From Flavobacterium bizetiae (GTDB lineage Bacteria; Bacteroidota; Bacteroidia; Flavobacteriales; Flavobacteriaceae), in the NCBI RefSeq assembly GCF_902804475.1, contig NZ_CADCSU010000021.1, forward strand, positions 1 through 42,587: DNA of 42,587 nucleotides, written 5' to 3'. A program made the translations under genes and the position numbers. Of the stretch, positions 7,575 to 15,598 are shown in pieces (position 1 is the stretch's first letter; each line of letters opens with the position of its first letter). The notes beneath the pieces are model-generated. The model searched no databases, had not been told where the DNA came from, and was given only the letters and a program-made list of their open reading frames with translations.

Positions 7575-7956
7575 TAAAGAAATAGAAAATCTGATTGAAA
7601 AAATGATGAGCGAAAACACTTTGGAAACGCCATCTTTCGACTTTACTTCAAAAATAATGTCTCAGGTTTTAGTTGCTGAGAAAAGCAAAATCAAAGCTTA
7701 CAAACCGTTGATCTCTAAATCGACCTGGATATTTATTGGTATCAGTTTAGCTGCTTTAACGGCTTATGCTATTTATTTCAATAACGACATTTCTAATTTT
7801 GAAATAGCTAAAACATATTCTGATAAAGCTTCTGCTCTATTTTCAGGAATTCATTTTTCTACAAATGTGCTTTACGCTTTATTGGTCGTTCCGTTTATGG
7901 TTTTAATTCAGATTGGGGTTTTGAAAAATTATTTTGATAAAAAGTATGAGTTGTAG
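7561..7956 (+). CDS. Two-helix membrane protein, candidate anti-sigma factor
   Basis: The 131-residue product has a cytoplasmic-looking charged N-terminus of about 55 residues, a membrane helix (STWIFIGISLAALTAYAIYF), a loop of about 30 residues, and a second helix (LYALLVVPFMVLIQIGVL). Its start codon lies inside the end of the sigma gene, so the two are translationally coupled. Position and topology suggest an anti-sigma factor that holds the sigma at the membrane. It lacks the zinc-binding HxxxCxxC motif of the common ZAS class, so this is inference from context. I recognise no named domain. Confidence 0.8.
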   Translation: MKENDKEIENLIEKMMSENTLETPSFDFTSKIMSQVLVAEKSKIKAYKPLISKSTWIFIGISLAALTAYAIYFNNDISNFEIAKTYSDKASALFSGIHFSTNVLYALLVVPFMVLIQIGVLKNYFDKKYEL

Positions 7957-8141
7957 AATTTATTTGAAAGAATCTTCTAACTAAAATCTTCAATGCTTTT
8001 TTCAAAAATAAATATTGTATTTTAAATCCAAAAAACATATTTTAAGCACTCAGGGCAATCAATTTTAATTCATTCATTTACAACAGTTTTAGCTCCGCAA
8101 ACGATATTCTTTTTTTATGAAAATTTTGCGAACCTAAACCG

Positions 8142-8172
8142 TTGCAATATTGTAACTTATGAAGTATCTTTG
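8142..8172 (+). promoter_or_regulatory. Housekeeping promoter of the PfkB kinase gene
   Basis: TTG (8142-8144), 20 bases, then TATCTTTG (8165-8172), an exact TAnnTTTG box, 23 bases before the ATG. This is a good match to the known flavobacterial consensus. Confidence 0.75.
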
Positions 8173-8195
8173 CACCCTAATTCGAAATTCATAAA

Positions 8196-9119
8196 ATGAA
8201 TAAATTATTGATTGTTGGAACGGTTGCTTTCGACGCGATTGAAACTCCTTTCGGAAAAACAGATAAAATATTAGGTGGCGCTGCAACGTACATTGGTTTA
8301 TCAGCATCATTTTTTAACTTACAATCGGCCATTGTTTCTGTAGTTGGCGACGATTTTCCTCAAGAACATTTAGATCTTTTAACTTCAAGAAATATTGATA
8401 TCTCTGGTATCGAAATTGTAAAAGGCGGAAAAACCTTTTTCTGGAGCGGTTTATACCACAACGATCTTAACTCTAGAGACACATTGGTAACGGAGTTAAA
8501 CGTTTTGGCTGATTTTCAACCAAAGGTTCCTCAAAACTATAAAGATGCTGATGTTGTGATGTTAGGAAACTTACATCCTTTAGTACAAAGCAGTGTTTTA
8601 GATCAATTAGAGAAAAAACCAAAATTAGTAGTTTTAGATACTATGAACTTTTGGATGGATTGCGCTTTACCAGAATTACTAGATGTAATTAAACGTGTAG
8701 ACGTTATCACAATCAATGATGAAGAAGCAAGACAACTTTCTGGAGAATATTCATTAGTAAAAGCTGCCAACAAAATCCAGGAATTGGGACCAAAATATGT
8801 GGTGATCAAAAAAGGAGAACACGGAGCGCTTTTATTCCACAACAGAGAAGTTTTCTTTGCACCGGCTTTACCATTAGAAGATGTTTTTGATCCAACAGGA
8901 GCAGGAGACACTTTTGCAGGTGGTTTTTCAGGATTTATTGCACAAAGCGAAAACATTTCGTTTGGCAACATGAAAAACGCAATTATTTACGGATCTAATT
9001 TAGCTTCATTTTGTGTAGAGAAATTTGGAACCGAAAGGATGGAAACATTAAGCAAAGCAGAAGTAGCGATTCGATTACAACAATTTAAGTCGTTAACTCA
9101 GTTTGACATAGAAATATAA
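8196..9119 (+). CDS. PfkB-family carbohydrate or nucleoside kinase
   Basis: The 307 residues belong to the ribokinase/PfkB superfamily. The second family signature DPTGAGDTFAGG (residues 232-243) is intact, with Asp238 as the catalytic base and GAGD as the anion hole. An N-terminal KILGGAATYIGLSAS matches the substrate-binding GG region. The substrate cannot be named from sequence; adenosine, ribose or another sugar are all possible. The next gene, PurF-like, could supply or use a related phosphoribosyl compound, but a terminator lies between the two. The start is supported by a promoter 23 bases upstream. Confidence 0.88.
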   Translation: MNKLLIVGTVAFDAIETPFGKTDKILGGAATYIGLSASFFNLQSAIVSVVGDDFPQEHLDLLTSRNIDISGIEIVKGGKTFFWSGLYHNDLNSRDTLVTELNVLADFQPKVPQNYKDADVVMLGNLHPLVQSSVLDQLEKKPKLVVLDTMNFWMDCALPELLDVIKRVDVITINDEEARQLSGEYSLVKAANKIQELGPKYVVIKKGEHGALLFHNREVFFAPALPLEDVFDPTGAGDTFAGGFSGFIAQSENISFGNMKNAIIYGSNLASFCVEKFGTERMETLSKAEVAIRLQQFKSLTQFDIEI

Positions 9120-9126
9120 TGCCCTG

Positions 9127-9152
9127 AAGCCTCGATAAAACGGGGCTTTTTT
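9127..9152 (+). terminator. Intrinsic terminator after the PfkB kinase gene
   Basis: AAGCCTCG pairs with CGGGGCTT (one G-T pair) around a 6-base loop, followed by a T run. It separates the kinase from the amidotransferase gene. Confidence 0.85.
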
Positions 9153-9201
9153 ATTACGTTATTACGCACAACTTACAACAACAACACAAATACAAAAAAC
9201 A

Positions 9202-11100
9202 ATGAGCGACGCTTTAAAACACGAATGTGGTATAGCCTTAGTTAGACTTCTTAAACCGCTTGAATATTATAAAGAAAAGTACGGAACTGCTTTCTACGGA
9301 ATTCAGAAAATGTACTTAATGATGGAAAAACAGCACAACCGCGGACAAGATGGTGCTGGTTTTGCAAGCATTAAACTAGATGTTGAACCAGGACAACGTT
9401 ACATAAGCCGAGTTCGTTCAAATCACTCGCAGCCAATACAAGATGTTTTCAAACAAATCAACGAAAGAATCAGTGAAGAGCTAAAAGCAAAGCCAGAAAT
9501 TGGTGATGACGTTGCTAAAATAAAATCTGAAATTCCGTATGTTGGCGAATTATTTTTAGGACACGTTCGTTACGGAACTTTCGGAAAAAACAGCATCGAA
9601 AGTGTACACCCATTTTTACGTCAGAGTAACTGGATGCACCGTAACTTAATTTTGGCAGGAAACTTTAATATGACGAATGTTAAAGAGCTTTTCGAAAATT
9701 TAGTAGAACTTGGACAACACCCAAAAGAAATGGCCGACACTGTAACGGTGATGGAAAAAATTGGTCACTTCTTAGACAAAGAAGTAATGCAATTGTACCA
9801 GGATTGTAAAGCCGAAGGTTATTCTAAAAGAGAAGCCTCTCCGGTAATCGCAGACCGATTGGATATTGCTAAAATACTAGGACGTTCTGCTAAAAACTTA
9901 GACGGAGGTTATGCAATGGCCGGATTACTTGGTCATGGTGATGCTTTTGTTTTTAGAGATCCAGCAGGAATTCGTCCAGCTTACTTTTATCAGGATGATG
10001 AAGTAGTGGTTGTAGCTTCTGAAAGACCGGTTATTCAAACTGTATTCAATGTACCTTTTGAAAGTGTTCAGGAAATTGATCCGGGAAATGCTTTGATTAT
10101 CAAGAAAAGCGGAAAAGTTTCGATGGAACAAATTTTAGAACCAACGGTTAAAAAAGCGTGTTCTTTTGAAAGAATTTATTTCTCAAGAGGAAGTGATGCT
10201 GAAATCTATCAGGAACGTAAAAACTTAGGTAAATTAATTTTACCTGCAGTTTTAGATTCTATTGACAGCGATACAGACAATACTGTTTTCTCTTATATTC
10301 CTAATACTGCCGAAACTTCATTTTATGGTTTAGTCGAAGCAGCTCAGGATTTCTTAAATCAGAGAAAAAACAATTATATTTTAGCTAACAGAAATACACT
10401 TACAGCCGAAACTTTACAAGAATTATTAGCAGTAAAAATACGTACTGAGAAAGTTGCTATTAAAGATGCTAAACTTAGAACCTTTATTACTGAGGATAGT
10501 AGCCGTGATGATCTTGTTGCACACGTTTACGACGTTACTTACGGAGTGATCAAACCAACAGACAACCTTGTTATCATCGATGATAGTATTGTTCGTGGTA
10601 CGACGCTTAAAATGAGTATTATAAAAATGATGGATCGTTTAAATCCTAAACGTATTGTAATCGTTTCATCAGCGCCACAAATACGTTATCCTGATTGTTA
10701 CGGAATCGACATGGCTAAGTTAGAAGGTCTTGTTGCTTTTAGAGCAGCTTTAGCTTTATTAAAAGAAAGAAATCTATATCATATTGTTGATGAAGTTTAC
10801 GCAAAATGTAAAGCACAGGAAAACTATTTAGATAGTGATGTTGTGAATTATGTTACGGCAATTTACGATCAGTTTACTCCTGAAGAAATTTCAGATAAAA
10901 TTGCTGAAATGTTGAGTTCTCCTGAAATCAATGCCGAAGTAAAAATCATTTTCCAAAAAGTAGAAGATTTGCATATTGCCTGTCCTAAAAATTTAGGTGA
11001 TTGGTACTTTACAGGAGATTATCCTACACCAGGAGGTAATCGTGTTGTAAACAGGGCTTTCATGAATTTCTACGAGGGAAAAGACGCAAGAGCATATTAA
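9202..11100 (+). CDS. PurF-like amidophosphoribosyltransferase, long form
   Basis: This 632-residue protein joins an N-terminal class II glutamine amidotransferase domain to a C-terminal phosphoribosyltransferase domain. Cys9 (HECGIALVR) would be the nucleophile after removal of eight residues. QHNRGQDGAGFAS and LGHVRYGTFG are the glutaminase motifs, and VIIDDSIVRGTT (457-468) is the PRPP-binding signature. Family members making phosphoribosylamine for purines are usually 470-510 residues; this one is longer, mainly through segments at about 62-112 and 165-225 and a C-terminal tail. Bacteroidota can carry such a long paralogue besides a canonical PurF, and none is visible here, so its exact role is open. 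It is followed by the small-RNA cluster. Confidence 0.85.
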   Translation: MSDALKHECGIALVRLLKPLEYYKEKYGTAFYGIQKMYLMMEKQHNRGQDGAGFASIKLDVEPGQRYISRVRSNHSQPIQDVFKQINERISEELKAKPEIGDDVAKIKSEIPYVGELFLGHVRYGTFGKNSIESVHPFLRQSNWMHRNLILAGNFNMTNVKELFENLVELGQHPKEMADTVTVMEKIGHFLDKEVMQLYQDCKAEGYSKREASPVIADRLDIAKILGRSAKNLDGGYAMAGLLGHGDAFVFRDPAGIRPAYFYQDDEVVVVASERPVIQTVFNVPFESVQEIDPGNALIIKKSGKVSMEQILEPTVKKACSFERIYFSRGSDAEIYQERKNLGKLILPAVLDSIDSDTDNTVFSYIPNTAETSFYGLVEAAQDFLNQRKNNYILANRNTLTAETLQELLAVKIRTEKVAIKDAKLRTFITEDSSRDDLVAHVYDVTYGVIKPTDNLVIIDDSIVRGTTLKMSIIKMMDRLNPKRIVIVSSAPQIRYPDCYGIDMAKLEGLVAFRAALALLKERNLYHIVDEVYAKCKAQENYLDSDVVNYVTAIYDQFTPEEISDKIAEMLSSPEINAEVKIIFQKVEDLHIACPKNLGDWYFTGDYPTPGGNRVVNRAFMNFYEGKDARAY

Positions 11101-11164
11101 AAAAATACTAACAAAAGGTTAATTTGTGCATTTCATCGGTTTTTTTTGCCGTTCATCCTATATG

Positions 11165-11196
11165 TTTGGTAAAATTGAAAAGCTACAATACTTTTG
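11165..11196 (+). promoter_or_regulatory. Promoter of small RNA copy 1
   Basis: TTTG (11165-11168), 20 bases, TACTTTTG (11189-11196). This is an exact Bacteroidota promoter, ending 4 bases before the conserved unit. Confidence 0.75.
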
Positions 11197-11200
11197 AGAT

Positions 11201-11271
11201 ACCATAACATTAGTAGGTTAAGTTTATGGTAGATTTGGGGCAAAAAGGGTGGAAGCAATTCCACCTTTTTT
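11201..11271 (+). ncRNA. Predicted 71-nt small RNA, copy 1
   Basis: The unit starts with hairpin ACCATAA (11201-11207) / TTATGGT (11224-11230), continues with a conserved single strand GATTTGGGGCAAAA, and ends in terminator GGTGGAA-GCAA-TTCCACC with a T run. Two further copies follow. The loop is a GNRA tetraloop. It has no convincing reading frame. Confidence 0.75.
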
Positions 11272-11349
11272 ATTGAAATAAACTCAAGTATTTCAATTTA
11301 AAACCATTATCTTCTTTTGGTCGGATATATTGACCATTCATCTGAAAAG

Positions 11350-11381
11350 TTTTTTAAACAAGAATAGCTATCATACATTTA
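11350..11381 (+). promoter_or_regulatory. Promoter of small RNA copy 2
   Basis: TTTT (11350-11353), 20 bases, TACATTTA (11374-11381). One base off TAnnTTTG, with the same spacing to the unit as copy 1. Confidence 0.6.
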
Positions 11382-11385
11382 CTGA

Positions 11386-11456
11386 ACCATAACAATAGTA
11401 GGTTAAGTTTATGGTAGATTTGGGGCAAAAAAGGTGGAAGAAATTCCGCCTTTTTT
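11386..11456 (+). ncRNA. Predicted 71-nt small RNA, copy 2
   Basis: Same length and layout as copy 1. Changes fall in the first loop, at the terminator base, in the tetraloop (GAAA) and at one stem position, where T-A becomes T-G and pairing is kept (GGTGGAA/TTCCGCC). Confidence 0.75.
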
Positions 11457-11462
11457 ATTTTC

Positions 11463-11640
11463 TTTTTTTAGAGAATAGATTATAGAACATAGAATATAGA
11501 CTCTACCCTCTTTGTTGAGTAATCTTTACTCTATTCTCTATTTTCTATTTTCTATTCTCTTATTCTATTCTCTATATTCTATATTCTTTTCTCTATATTC
11601 TATAATCTTTCCTCTATTTCGCTATCTTTCTCTTACTTAG
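11463..11640. repeat. Low-complexity TCTATTC/GAATAGA word repeat
   Basis: Irregular repeats of TCTATTCTCTAT-like words in both orientations, about 170 bases, between small-RNA copies 2 and 3. A short related piece lies at 11782-11815. Confidence 0.7.
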
Positions 11641-11669
11641 TCGGATATATTTGCCATTCGTCTAAAAAG

Positions 11670-11701
11670 TTTTTTTCATAAGAACAGCTATCATACATTT
11701 A
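11670..11701 (+). promoter_or_regulatory. Promoter of small RNA copy 3
   Basis: TTTT (11670-11673), 20 bases, TACATTTA (11694-11701), 4 bases before the unit. The sequence closely follows the copy 2 promoter, and about 65 bases upstream are also conserved. Confidence 0.6.
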
Positions 11702-11705
11702 CTAA

Positions 11706-11776
11706 ACCATAACATTAGTAGGTTAAGTTTATGGTAGATTTGGGGCAAAAAAGGTGGAAGAGATTCCGCCTTTTTT
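11706..11776 (+). ncRNA. Predicted 71-nt small RNA, copy 3
   Basis: Same length and layout as the other two. The tetraloop is GAGA, again GNRA, and the first hairpin is identical to copy 1. It ends in TTTTTT at 11771-11776. Confidence 0.75.
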
Positions 11777-11839
11777 ATTTTCTCTTTTTTAGAGAATAGA
11801 AGATAGACTATAGAACAAAGACGAAAAATATAACGACAA

Positions 11840-11876
11840 AAAAAAGACGAGTACCATTTGGCACTCGTCTTTTTTA
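11840..11876 (-). terminator. Terminator of sodA
   Basis: AAGACGAGT / ACTCGTCTT stem extended inward, with long A and T runs on both sides, just beyond the sodA stop on the minus strand. Confidence 0.85.
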
Positions 11877-11899
11877 TATAATCTTTACTCTATTTTCGA

Positions 11900-12511
11900 C
11901 TATTTGTCTAAAGCAAATCTTCTTGCAACTTCTGTCCAGTTAATTACACTGAAGAAAGCTTCAATATAATCTGGTCTTCTGTTTTGGTAGTTTAAGTAGT
12001 AAGCATGTTCCCAAACGTCCATTCCTAAGATTGGAGTTCCACCGTTACCAGCAACTTCCGGCATTAATGGATTGTCTTGATTTGGAGTACCAACAACTTC
12101 TAATTTCCCTCCTTTTTGAACTGTTAACCAAGCCCATCCTGAACCAAATTGAGTTGCTCCGGCTTTAGCAAATTTAGCTTTAAATTCTTCGAAAGTTCCA
12201 AAAGAAGCTTCGATTGCTGCTAATAAATCACCTGTTGGTAATCCGCCACCGTCTGGAGACATTACAGTCCAGAATAAATTGTGGTTGTAGAAACCTCCAC
12301 CATTGTTACGAACTGCTGCGTTTGTTTTATCTAAGTTAATTAAGATATTTTCTATTGTCTTACCTTCTAAATCTGTTCCTGCAATTGCAGCGTTAAGATT
12401 TGTAGTATAAGCATTGTGGTGCTTTGTATGATGGATTTCCATTGTACGAGCATCAATATGTGGTTCTAATGCATCATATGCATAAGGTAATTGTGGTAAT
12501 TCAAAAGCCAT
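11900..12511 (-). CDS. sodA: Superoxide dismutase, Mn/Fe type
   Basis: SodA converts superoxide to oxygen and hydrogen peroxide in the cytoplasm. The 203 residues carry the four metal ligands His27 (MEIHHTKHH), His77 ([11 protein letters not shown]), Asp165 and His169 ([11 protein letters not shown]). Gly-rich GGGF and Gln145 in [11 protein letters not shown] are features of the manganese group rather than the iron group; metal preference still needs assay because cambialistic forms occur. No signal peptide is seen. The gene stands alone, with its own terminator at 11840-11876 and about 140 bases to pth. Confidence 0.96.
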   Translation of the reverse strand: MAFELPQLPYAYDALEPHIDARTMEIHHTKHHNAYTTNLNAAIAGTDLEGKTIENILINLDKTNAAVRNNGGGFYNHNLFWTVMSPDGGGLPTGDLLAAIEASFGTFEEFKAKFAKAGATQFGSGWAWLTVQKGGKLEVVGTPNQDNPLMPEVAGNGGTPILGMDVWEHAYYLNYQNRRPDYIEAFFSVINWTEVARRFALDK

Positions 12512-12649
12512 GATATTATGATTTTATGATTTATAATAATTTATTTCAAATTTAGACATTTAACTTTGGAATAGAAAATACTATTTCGTTATAATTGAAT
12601 ATAATTAACTGATAATTTGATTATTTAACAGTTAAACAGCTGTAATTCT

Positions 12650-13324
12650 TTACTTTCCGTTAAATGTAGTCATCGTATTTTCTAAACCGGCGGTTCCAAA
12701 TGATTTGATAATTTCTGAAGAAACTTCTAAACGTTCCGGCAATTTTGCTTTTTCTTCTTCATCCCATTCTCCTAAAACGTAATCAATTTGCTGTCCTTTT
12801 TTGAACTGATCGCTGATGCCAAATCTAAAACGGGTGTAATTTTGAGTATTTAAAACCAAGTTGATATTCTTTAAGCCATTATGACCTCCGTCGCTTCCTT
12901 TTGGTTTGATACGAATGGTTCCGAATGACAGGTTTAAATCGTCTGTAATGACCAGAATATTCTCTAAAGGTATATTTTCCTTGTCCATCCAGTATTTTAC
13001 CGCCTTGCCGCTTAAATTCATGTAAGTGTTTGGCTTAAGCAGGAAGAAAGATCTTCCTTTGAATTTGTATTCGGCCAAAGCGCCCAGTTTTACGGTTTCG
13101 AATGAAAGCCCTTCTTTTTTAGCTAAAAAGTCCAGGACTTTAAATCCTATATTATGTCTTGTATTTACGTATTCGGCACCAATATTACCAAGTCCTACGA
13201 TTAAATATTTTTTACTCACGCTTTTTATATTGTTTTTTGGGTGTTCGTGAACCTCCGGTTTCATATTGTCTGTGTTCTCTTCTTTTTGTATTGATGAAAA
13301 CAGTTTTGTTATCCATTTTATCAT
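12650..13324 (-). CDS. pth: Peptidyl-tRNA hydrolase
   Basis: Pth releases peptides from prematurely dropped peptidyl-tRNA. The core begins YLIVGLGNIGAEY with Asn47 and the catalytic His57 in NTRHNIGF. NTYMNLSGKAVKYW, DDLNLSFG and KGSDGGHNGLKN follow, all family motifs. I set the start at 13324 (MIKWITKLF), giving 224 residues with a charged N-terminal extension of about 38 residues; such extensions occur in flavobacterial Pth. The frame is open to 13414 but that stretch is intergenic repeat. A perfect TATTTTTG box at 13337-13330 lies only 5 bases before the ATG, so either the mRNA is leaderless or translation begins at Met21 (13264). Confidence 0.93.
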   Translation of the reverse strand: MIKWITKLFSSIQKEENTDNMKPEVHEHPKNNIKSVSKKYLIVGLGNIGAEYVNTRHNIGFKVLDFLAKKEGLSFETVKLGALAEYKFKGRSFFLLKPNTYMNLSGKAVKYWMDKENIPLENILVITDDLNLSFGTIRIKPKGSDGGHNGLKNINLVLNTQNYTRFRFGISDQFKKGQQIDYVLGEWDEEEKAKLPERLEVSSEIIKSFGTAGLENTMTTFNGK

Positions 13325-13470
13325 GCTTGCAAAAATAGGGTTAATTAGGGAATGTGCCAATTGGTTGATTAGATAATTATTCTTAACCGCAAAGTTCGCA
13401 AGGGTTTTACGCAAAGCTCGCTAAGAAAAAGTTTCTCGCAGATTTTGCAGATTTTTTATCCACATTTTTT

Positions 13471-13560
13471 GTCAGGCTGAGCGAAGTCGAAGCCCGCGCA
13501 AAGTATTTCATTGTAGATTGTAGAGCTTCTGGTCGGGGCTTCGACTTCGCTCAGCCTGAC
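13471..13560. repeat. REP-like inverted pair B (GTCA-headed hairpins)
   Basis: Perfect 25-base arms 13471-13495 and 13536-13560, each reading GTCAGGCTGAGCGAAG from its outer end. The arm can fold by GGCT/AGCC. The architecture is the same as pair A but the stem sequence differs. Confidence 0.8.
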
Positions 13561-13640
13561 ATACTGCAAAATCGCTCTGCTTTGTTCCTTTGAACCTTTG
13601 CTCCTTTGAACCTCTCTTCTAATAAAAAACTAAACCTCTC

Positions 13641-13720
13641 GCTAGCCCTGACAGAAGCGGCATCCTTTTTCTTGCTTCTTTAGCAAGGAAAAGATACAAG
13701 TGGATGGCAGGAACGCTGGG
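13641..13720 (+). repeat. Scaffold repeat with variable hairpin tip, copy 2
   Basis: It begins GCTAGCCCTGACAGAAG and aligns with the minus-strand reading of 6594-6674 in both flanks. The tip is CTTGCT-TCTTT-AGCAAG (13671-13687): six pairs and five loop bases as in copy 1, but with different sequence. Confidence 0.7.
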
Positions 13721-13778
13721 TCTTGAAGAAACCGAAAATTTCTGCTTCAAAGAAAAATAAACACAAAACATCAGAAGG

Positions 13779-13803
13779 GGGCTTCGACTCCGCTCAGCCT
13801 GAC
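13779..13803 (-). repeat. Solo copy of REP-like element B
   Basis: Matches the right arm of pair B at 24 of 25 bases (T to C change) in the same orientation, without a facing partner. Confidence 0.75.
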
Positions 13804-13872
13804 ACTGGATATTTTCTGAGTAGAAATCTTAGAACCTCAGCATCTTAGCAACTTAGAATCTTAAAGCAAAAA

Positions 13873-13902
13873 AAAAGCACCAATCTTTCGATTGATGCTT
13901 TT
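13873..13902 (-). terminator. Terminator of the L25 gene
   Basis: On the minus strand, AAAGCATCAATC and GATTGGTGCTTT pair around loop GAAA, followed by a T run of about nine. Confidence 0.85.
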
Positions 13903-13921
13903 GTATTGAATTTGAAAAAAA

Positions 13922-14533
13922 TTATTTTTTCTTTCCTTTTGCAGGAGCTTTTGCAGCTTTTGCAGCTTCTTGAGCAGCTTTCATAGCAGCACGAGAAATT
14001 CTTACCTGAGCAACAACTGTGTTCTCTGGGTGCATAACTTTGTATTCTGGTTTTCCAACTTTAGTAACGTATAATTTGTTACCCATTTCAAGTGGAGTAA
14101 TGTCAGCTTCAACAAAATCAGGAAGATCTTTAGGTAAAGCTTTAACTTTTAATTTACGTTGATTTAAACGTAAAACACCTCCTGCAAGAACACCTTTAGA
14201 TGTACCAACAATTTTTACCGGAACTTCCATAGTGATTTCTTTGTCATCAAATAATTGAAAGAAGTCAATGTGTAAAATTTTGTCAGATACTGGGTGAACC
14301 TGAATGTCTTGCAAAATTGCATTGAATGATTTTCCTTTTCCAAGCTCAATCACAACTGTGTGTGCGTTTGGAGTGTAAACCAAGTTTTTGAACGCTGCAG
14401 CGTCTGCTGAGAAGTGTACTGCTTGATTTCCTCCGTATAACACGCAAGGAACCGCTCCAGCATTACGTAAGGCTTTAGTTGACACTTTGCCCACGCTTTC
14501 TCTTTCTGATCCTTTAATTGTAATCGATTTCAT
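13922..14533 (-). CDS. rplY: Ribosomal protein bL25, long (Ctc/TL5) form
   Basis: bL25 binds 5S rRNA in the large ribosomal subunit. The 203-residue protein has the N-terminal 5S-binding barrel ([46 protein letters not shown]) and the C-terminal TL5 domain ([18 protein letters not shown]), so it is the long form rather than the 94-residue E. coli form. The tail is a low-complexity Ala/Lys stretch ending APAKGKKK. It follows prs by 72 bases on the same strand; prs-L25-pth proximity is common in bacteria. The gene has its own terminator. Confidence 0.95.
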   Translation of the reverse strand: MKSITIKGSERESVGKVSTKALRNAGAVPCVLYGGNQAVHFSADAAAFKNLVYTPNAHTVVIELGKGKSFNAILQDIQVHPVSDKILHIDFFQLFDDKEITMEVPVKIVGTSKGVLAGGVLRLNQRKLKVKALPKDLPDFVEADITPLEMGNKLYVTKVGKPEYKVMHPENTVVAQVRISRAAMKAAQEAAKAAKAPAKGKKK

Positions 14534-14605
14534 TGTAAAAAAATATAGTTATTAATAAATATTCTAATTCTTATCGTAGTGAGATTGCTTCGTTCCTTGC
14601 AATGA

Positions 14606-15547
14606 CTACATTATAAATTTTCCACTGATGGAATTGTTGTGGTGCACCATGTGCATAACTTCGGCAAAAAGAGGCGCACAACTCACTACTTTTATTTTCT
14701 TTGATTCTTTCTTTAACGGAATTGAATCGGTAACTATTAACTCGCTTAATTTTGAGTTTTCGATTTTTTCGTATGCGTCACCTGATAAAATGGCGTGTGT
14801 ACAAATTGCCCTAACGCTTAATGCTCCTTTTTCGATCATTAAATCTGCCGCTTTCGCTAATGTACCACCAGTATCGATCATGTCGTCTACCAATATTACG
14901 TTACGTCCTTTTACTTCACCAATTAGTTCCATAGTGTCGATAACGTTGGCTGCTTTTCTTTGTTTGTAACAGATAACTACATCTGATTCTAAAAACTTAG
15001 AGTAAGCATATGCTCTTTTTGAACCTCCCATATCCGGAGATGCAATGGTTAAATTGTCTAAATTTAAACTTTTTACGTATGGTAAAAAGATTGTAGATGC
15101 AAATAAATGATCTACTGGTTTTTCGAAAAACCCCTGAATTTGATCTGCGTGCAAATCCATTGTCATTACTCTTGTCGCTCCGGCAGCATCTAATAAATTA
15201 GCTACTAATTTTGCTCCAATCGGAACTCTTGGTTTATCTTTTCTATCTTGTCTTGCCCAACCAAAATAAGGCATAACTGCTGTAATGTGTCTGGCTGATG
15301 CACGTTTTGCTGCATCAATCATTAGTAACAATTCCATCAAATTATCTGCAGTTGGGAAAGTTGAACACACGATAAAAACGCGTAAACCTCTTATTGATTC
15401 TTCGTATGATGGCTGAAATTCTCCATCGCTATACGTTGACATCGTTACTTTTCCTAACGGAATTCCGTATTGTTCTGCAATTTTTTCTGCAAGATAAACA
15501 CTTTGTGAACAAGCAAAAATTTTAGCTTCTGGTTCTAGGTGCGACAT
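14606..15547 (-). CDS. prs: Ribose-phosphate pyrophosphokinase
   Basis: Prs makes PRPP from ribose-5-phosphate and ATP for nucleotide, His and Trp synthesis. From the ATG at 15547 the protein has 313 residues, the standard length. It contains STYSDGEFQ, the ATP-binding PYFGWARQDRK, the metal-binding DLHADQIQGFF (His133), and the PRPP loop VILVDDMIDTGGTL (217-230). An earlier ATG at 15601 would start in front of the predicted -7 box (15599-15606) and is rejected. The product is a substrate for the PurF-like enzyme in this window. It is followed by the L25 gene. Confidence 0.96.
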   Translation of the reverse strand: MSHLEPEAKIFACSQSVYLAEKIAEQYGIPLGKVTMSTYSDGEFQPSYEESIRGLRVFIVCSTFPTADNLMELLLMIDAAKRASARHITAVMPYFGWARQDRKDKPRVPIGAKLVANLLDAAGATRVMTMDLHADQIQGFFEKPVDHLFASTIFLPYVKSLNLDNLTIASPDMGGSKRAYAYSKFLESDVVICYKQRKAANVIDTMELIGEVKGRNVILVDDMIDTGGTLAKAADLMIEKGALSVRAICTHAILSGDAYEKIENSKLSELIVTDSIPLKKESKKIKVVSCAPLFAEVMHMVHHNNSISGKFIM

Positions 15548-15598
15548 TATAATTTGTTGTTTTGTAGTTAGTTGTGTGTGCTTCGTTTTAACGAGGTG

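Larger units (their letters stand above)
11101..11899. other. Gene-free stretch with tandem small-RNA units
   Basis: There is no protein-coding region here. It contains three 71-nt RNA units with promoters, a stretch of TCTATTC/ATAGAAT low-complexity words (11463-11640 and again 11782-11815), and the sodA terminator. Confidence 0.75.
13325..13921. other. Gene-free stretch packed with repeats
   Basis: It contains GCAAAGTTCGC-like words (13387-13425), the REP-like pair B (13471-13560), a scaffold repeat (13641-13720), a solo B element (13779-13803), CTTAGAA-type words (13830-13865) and the L25 terminator. No coding region is seen. Confidence 0.7.

Noticed and set aside
11463..11640. Microsatellite with phase-variation role
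   Set aside because: The words are irregular and not in frame with or close to a promoter of a gene, so slippage control is not supported.
13325..13414. Longer N-terminus of Pth
   Set aside because: The extra codons lie in an intergenic GCAAAG-type repeat and upstream of the predicted promoter.
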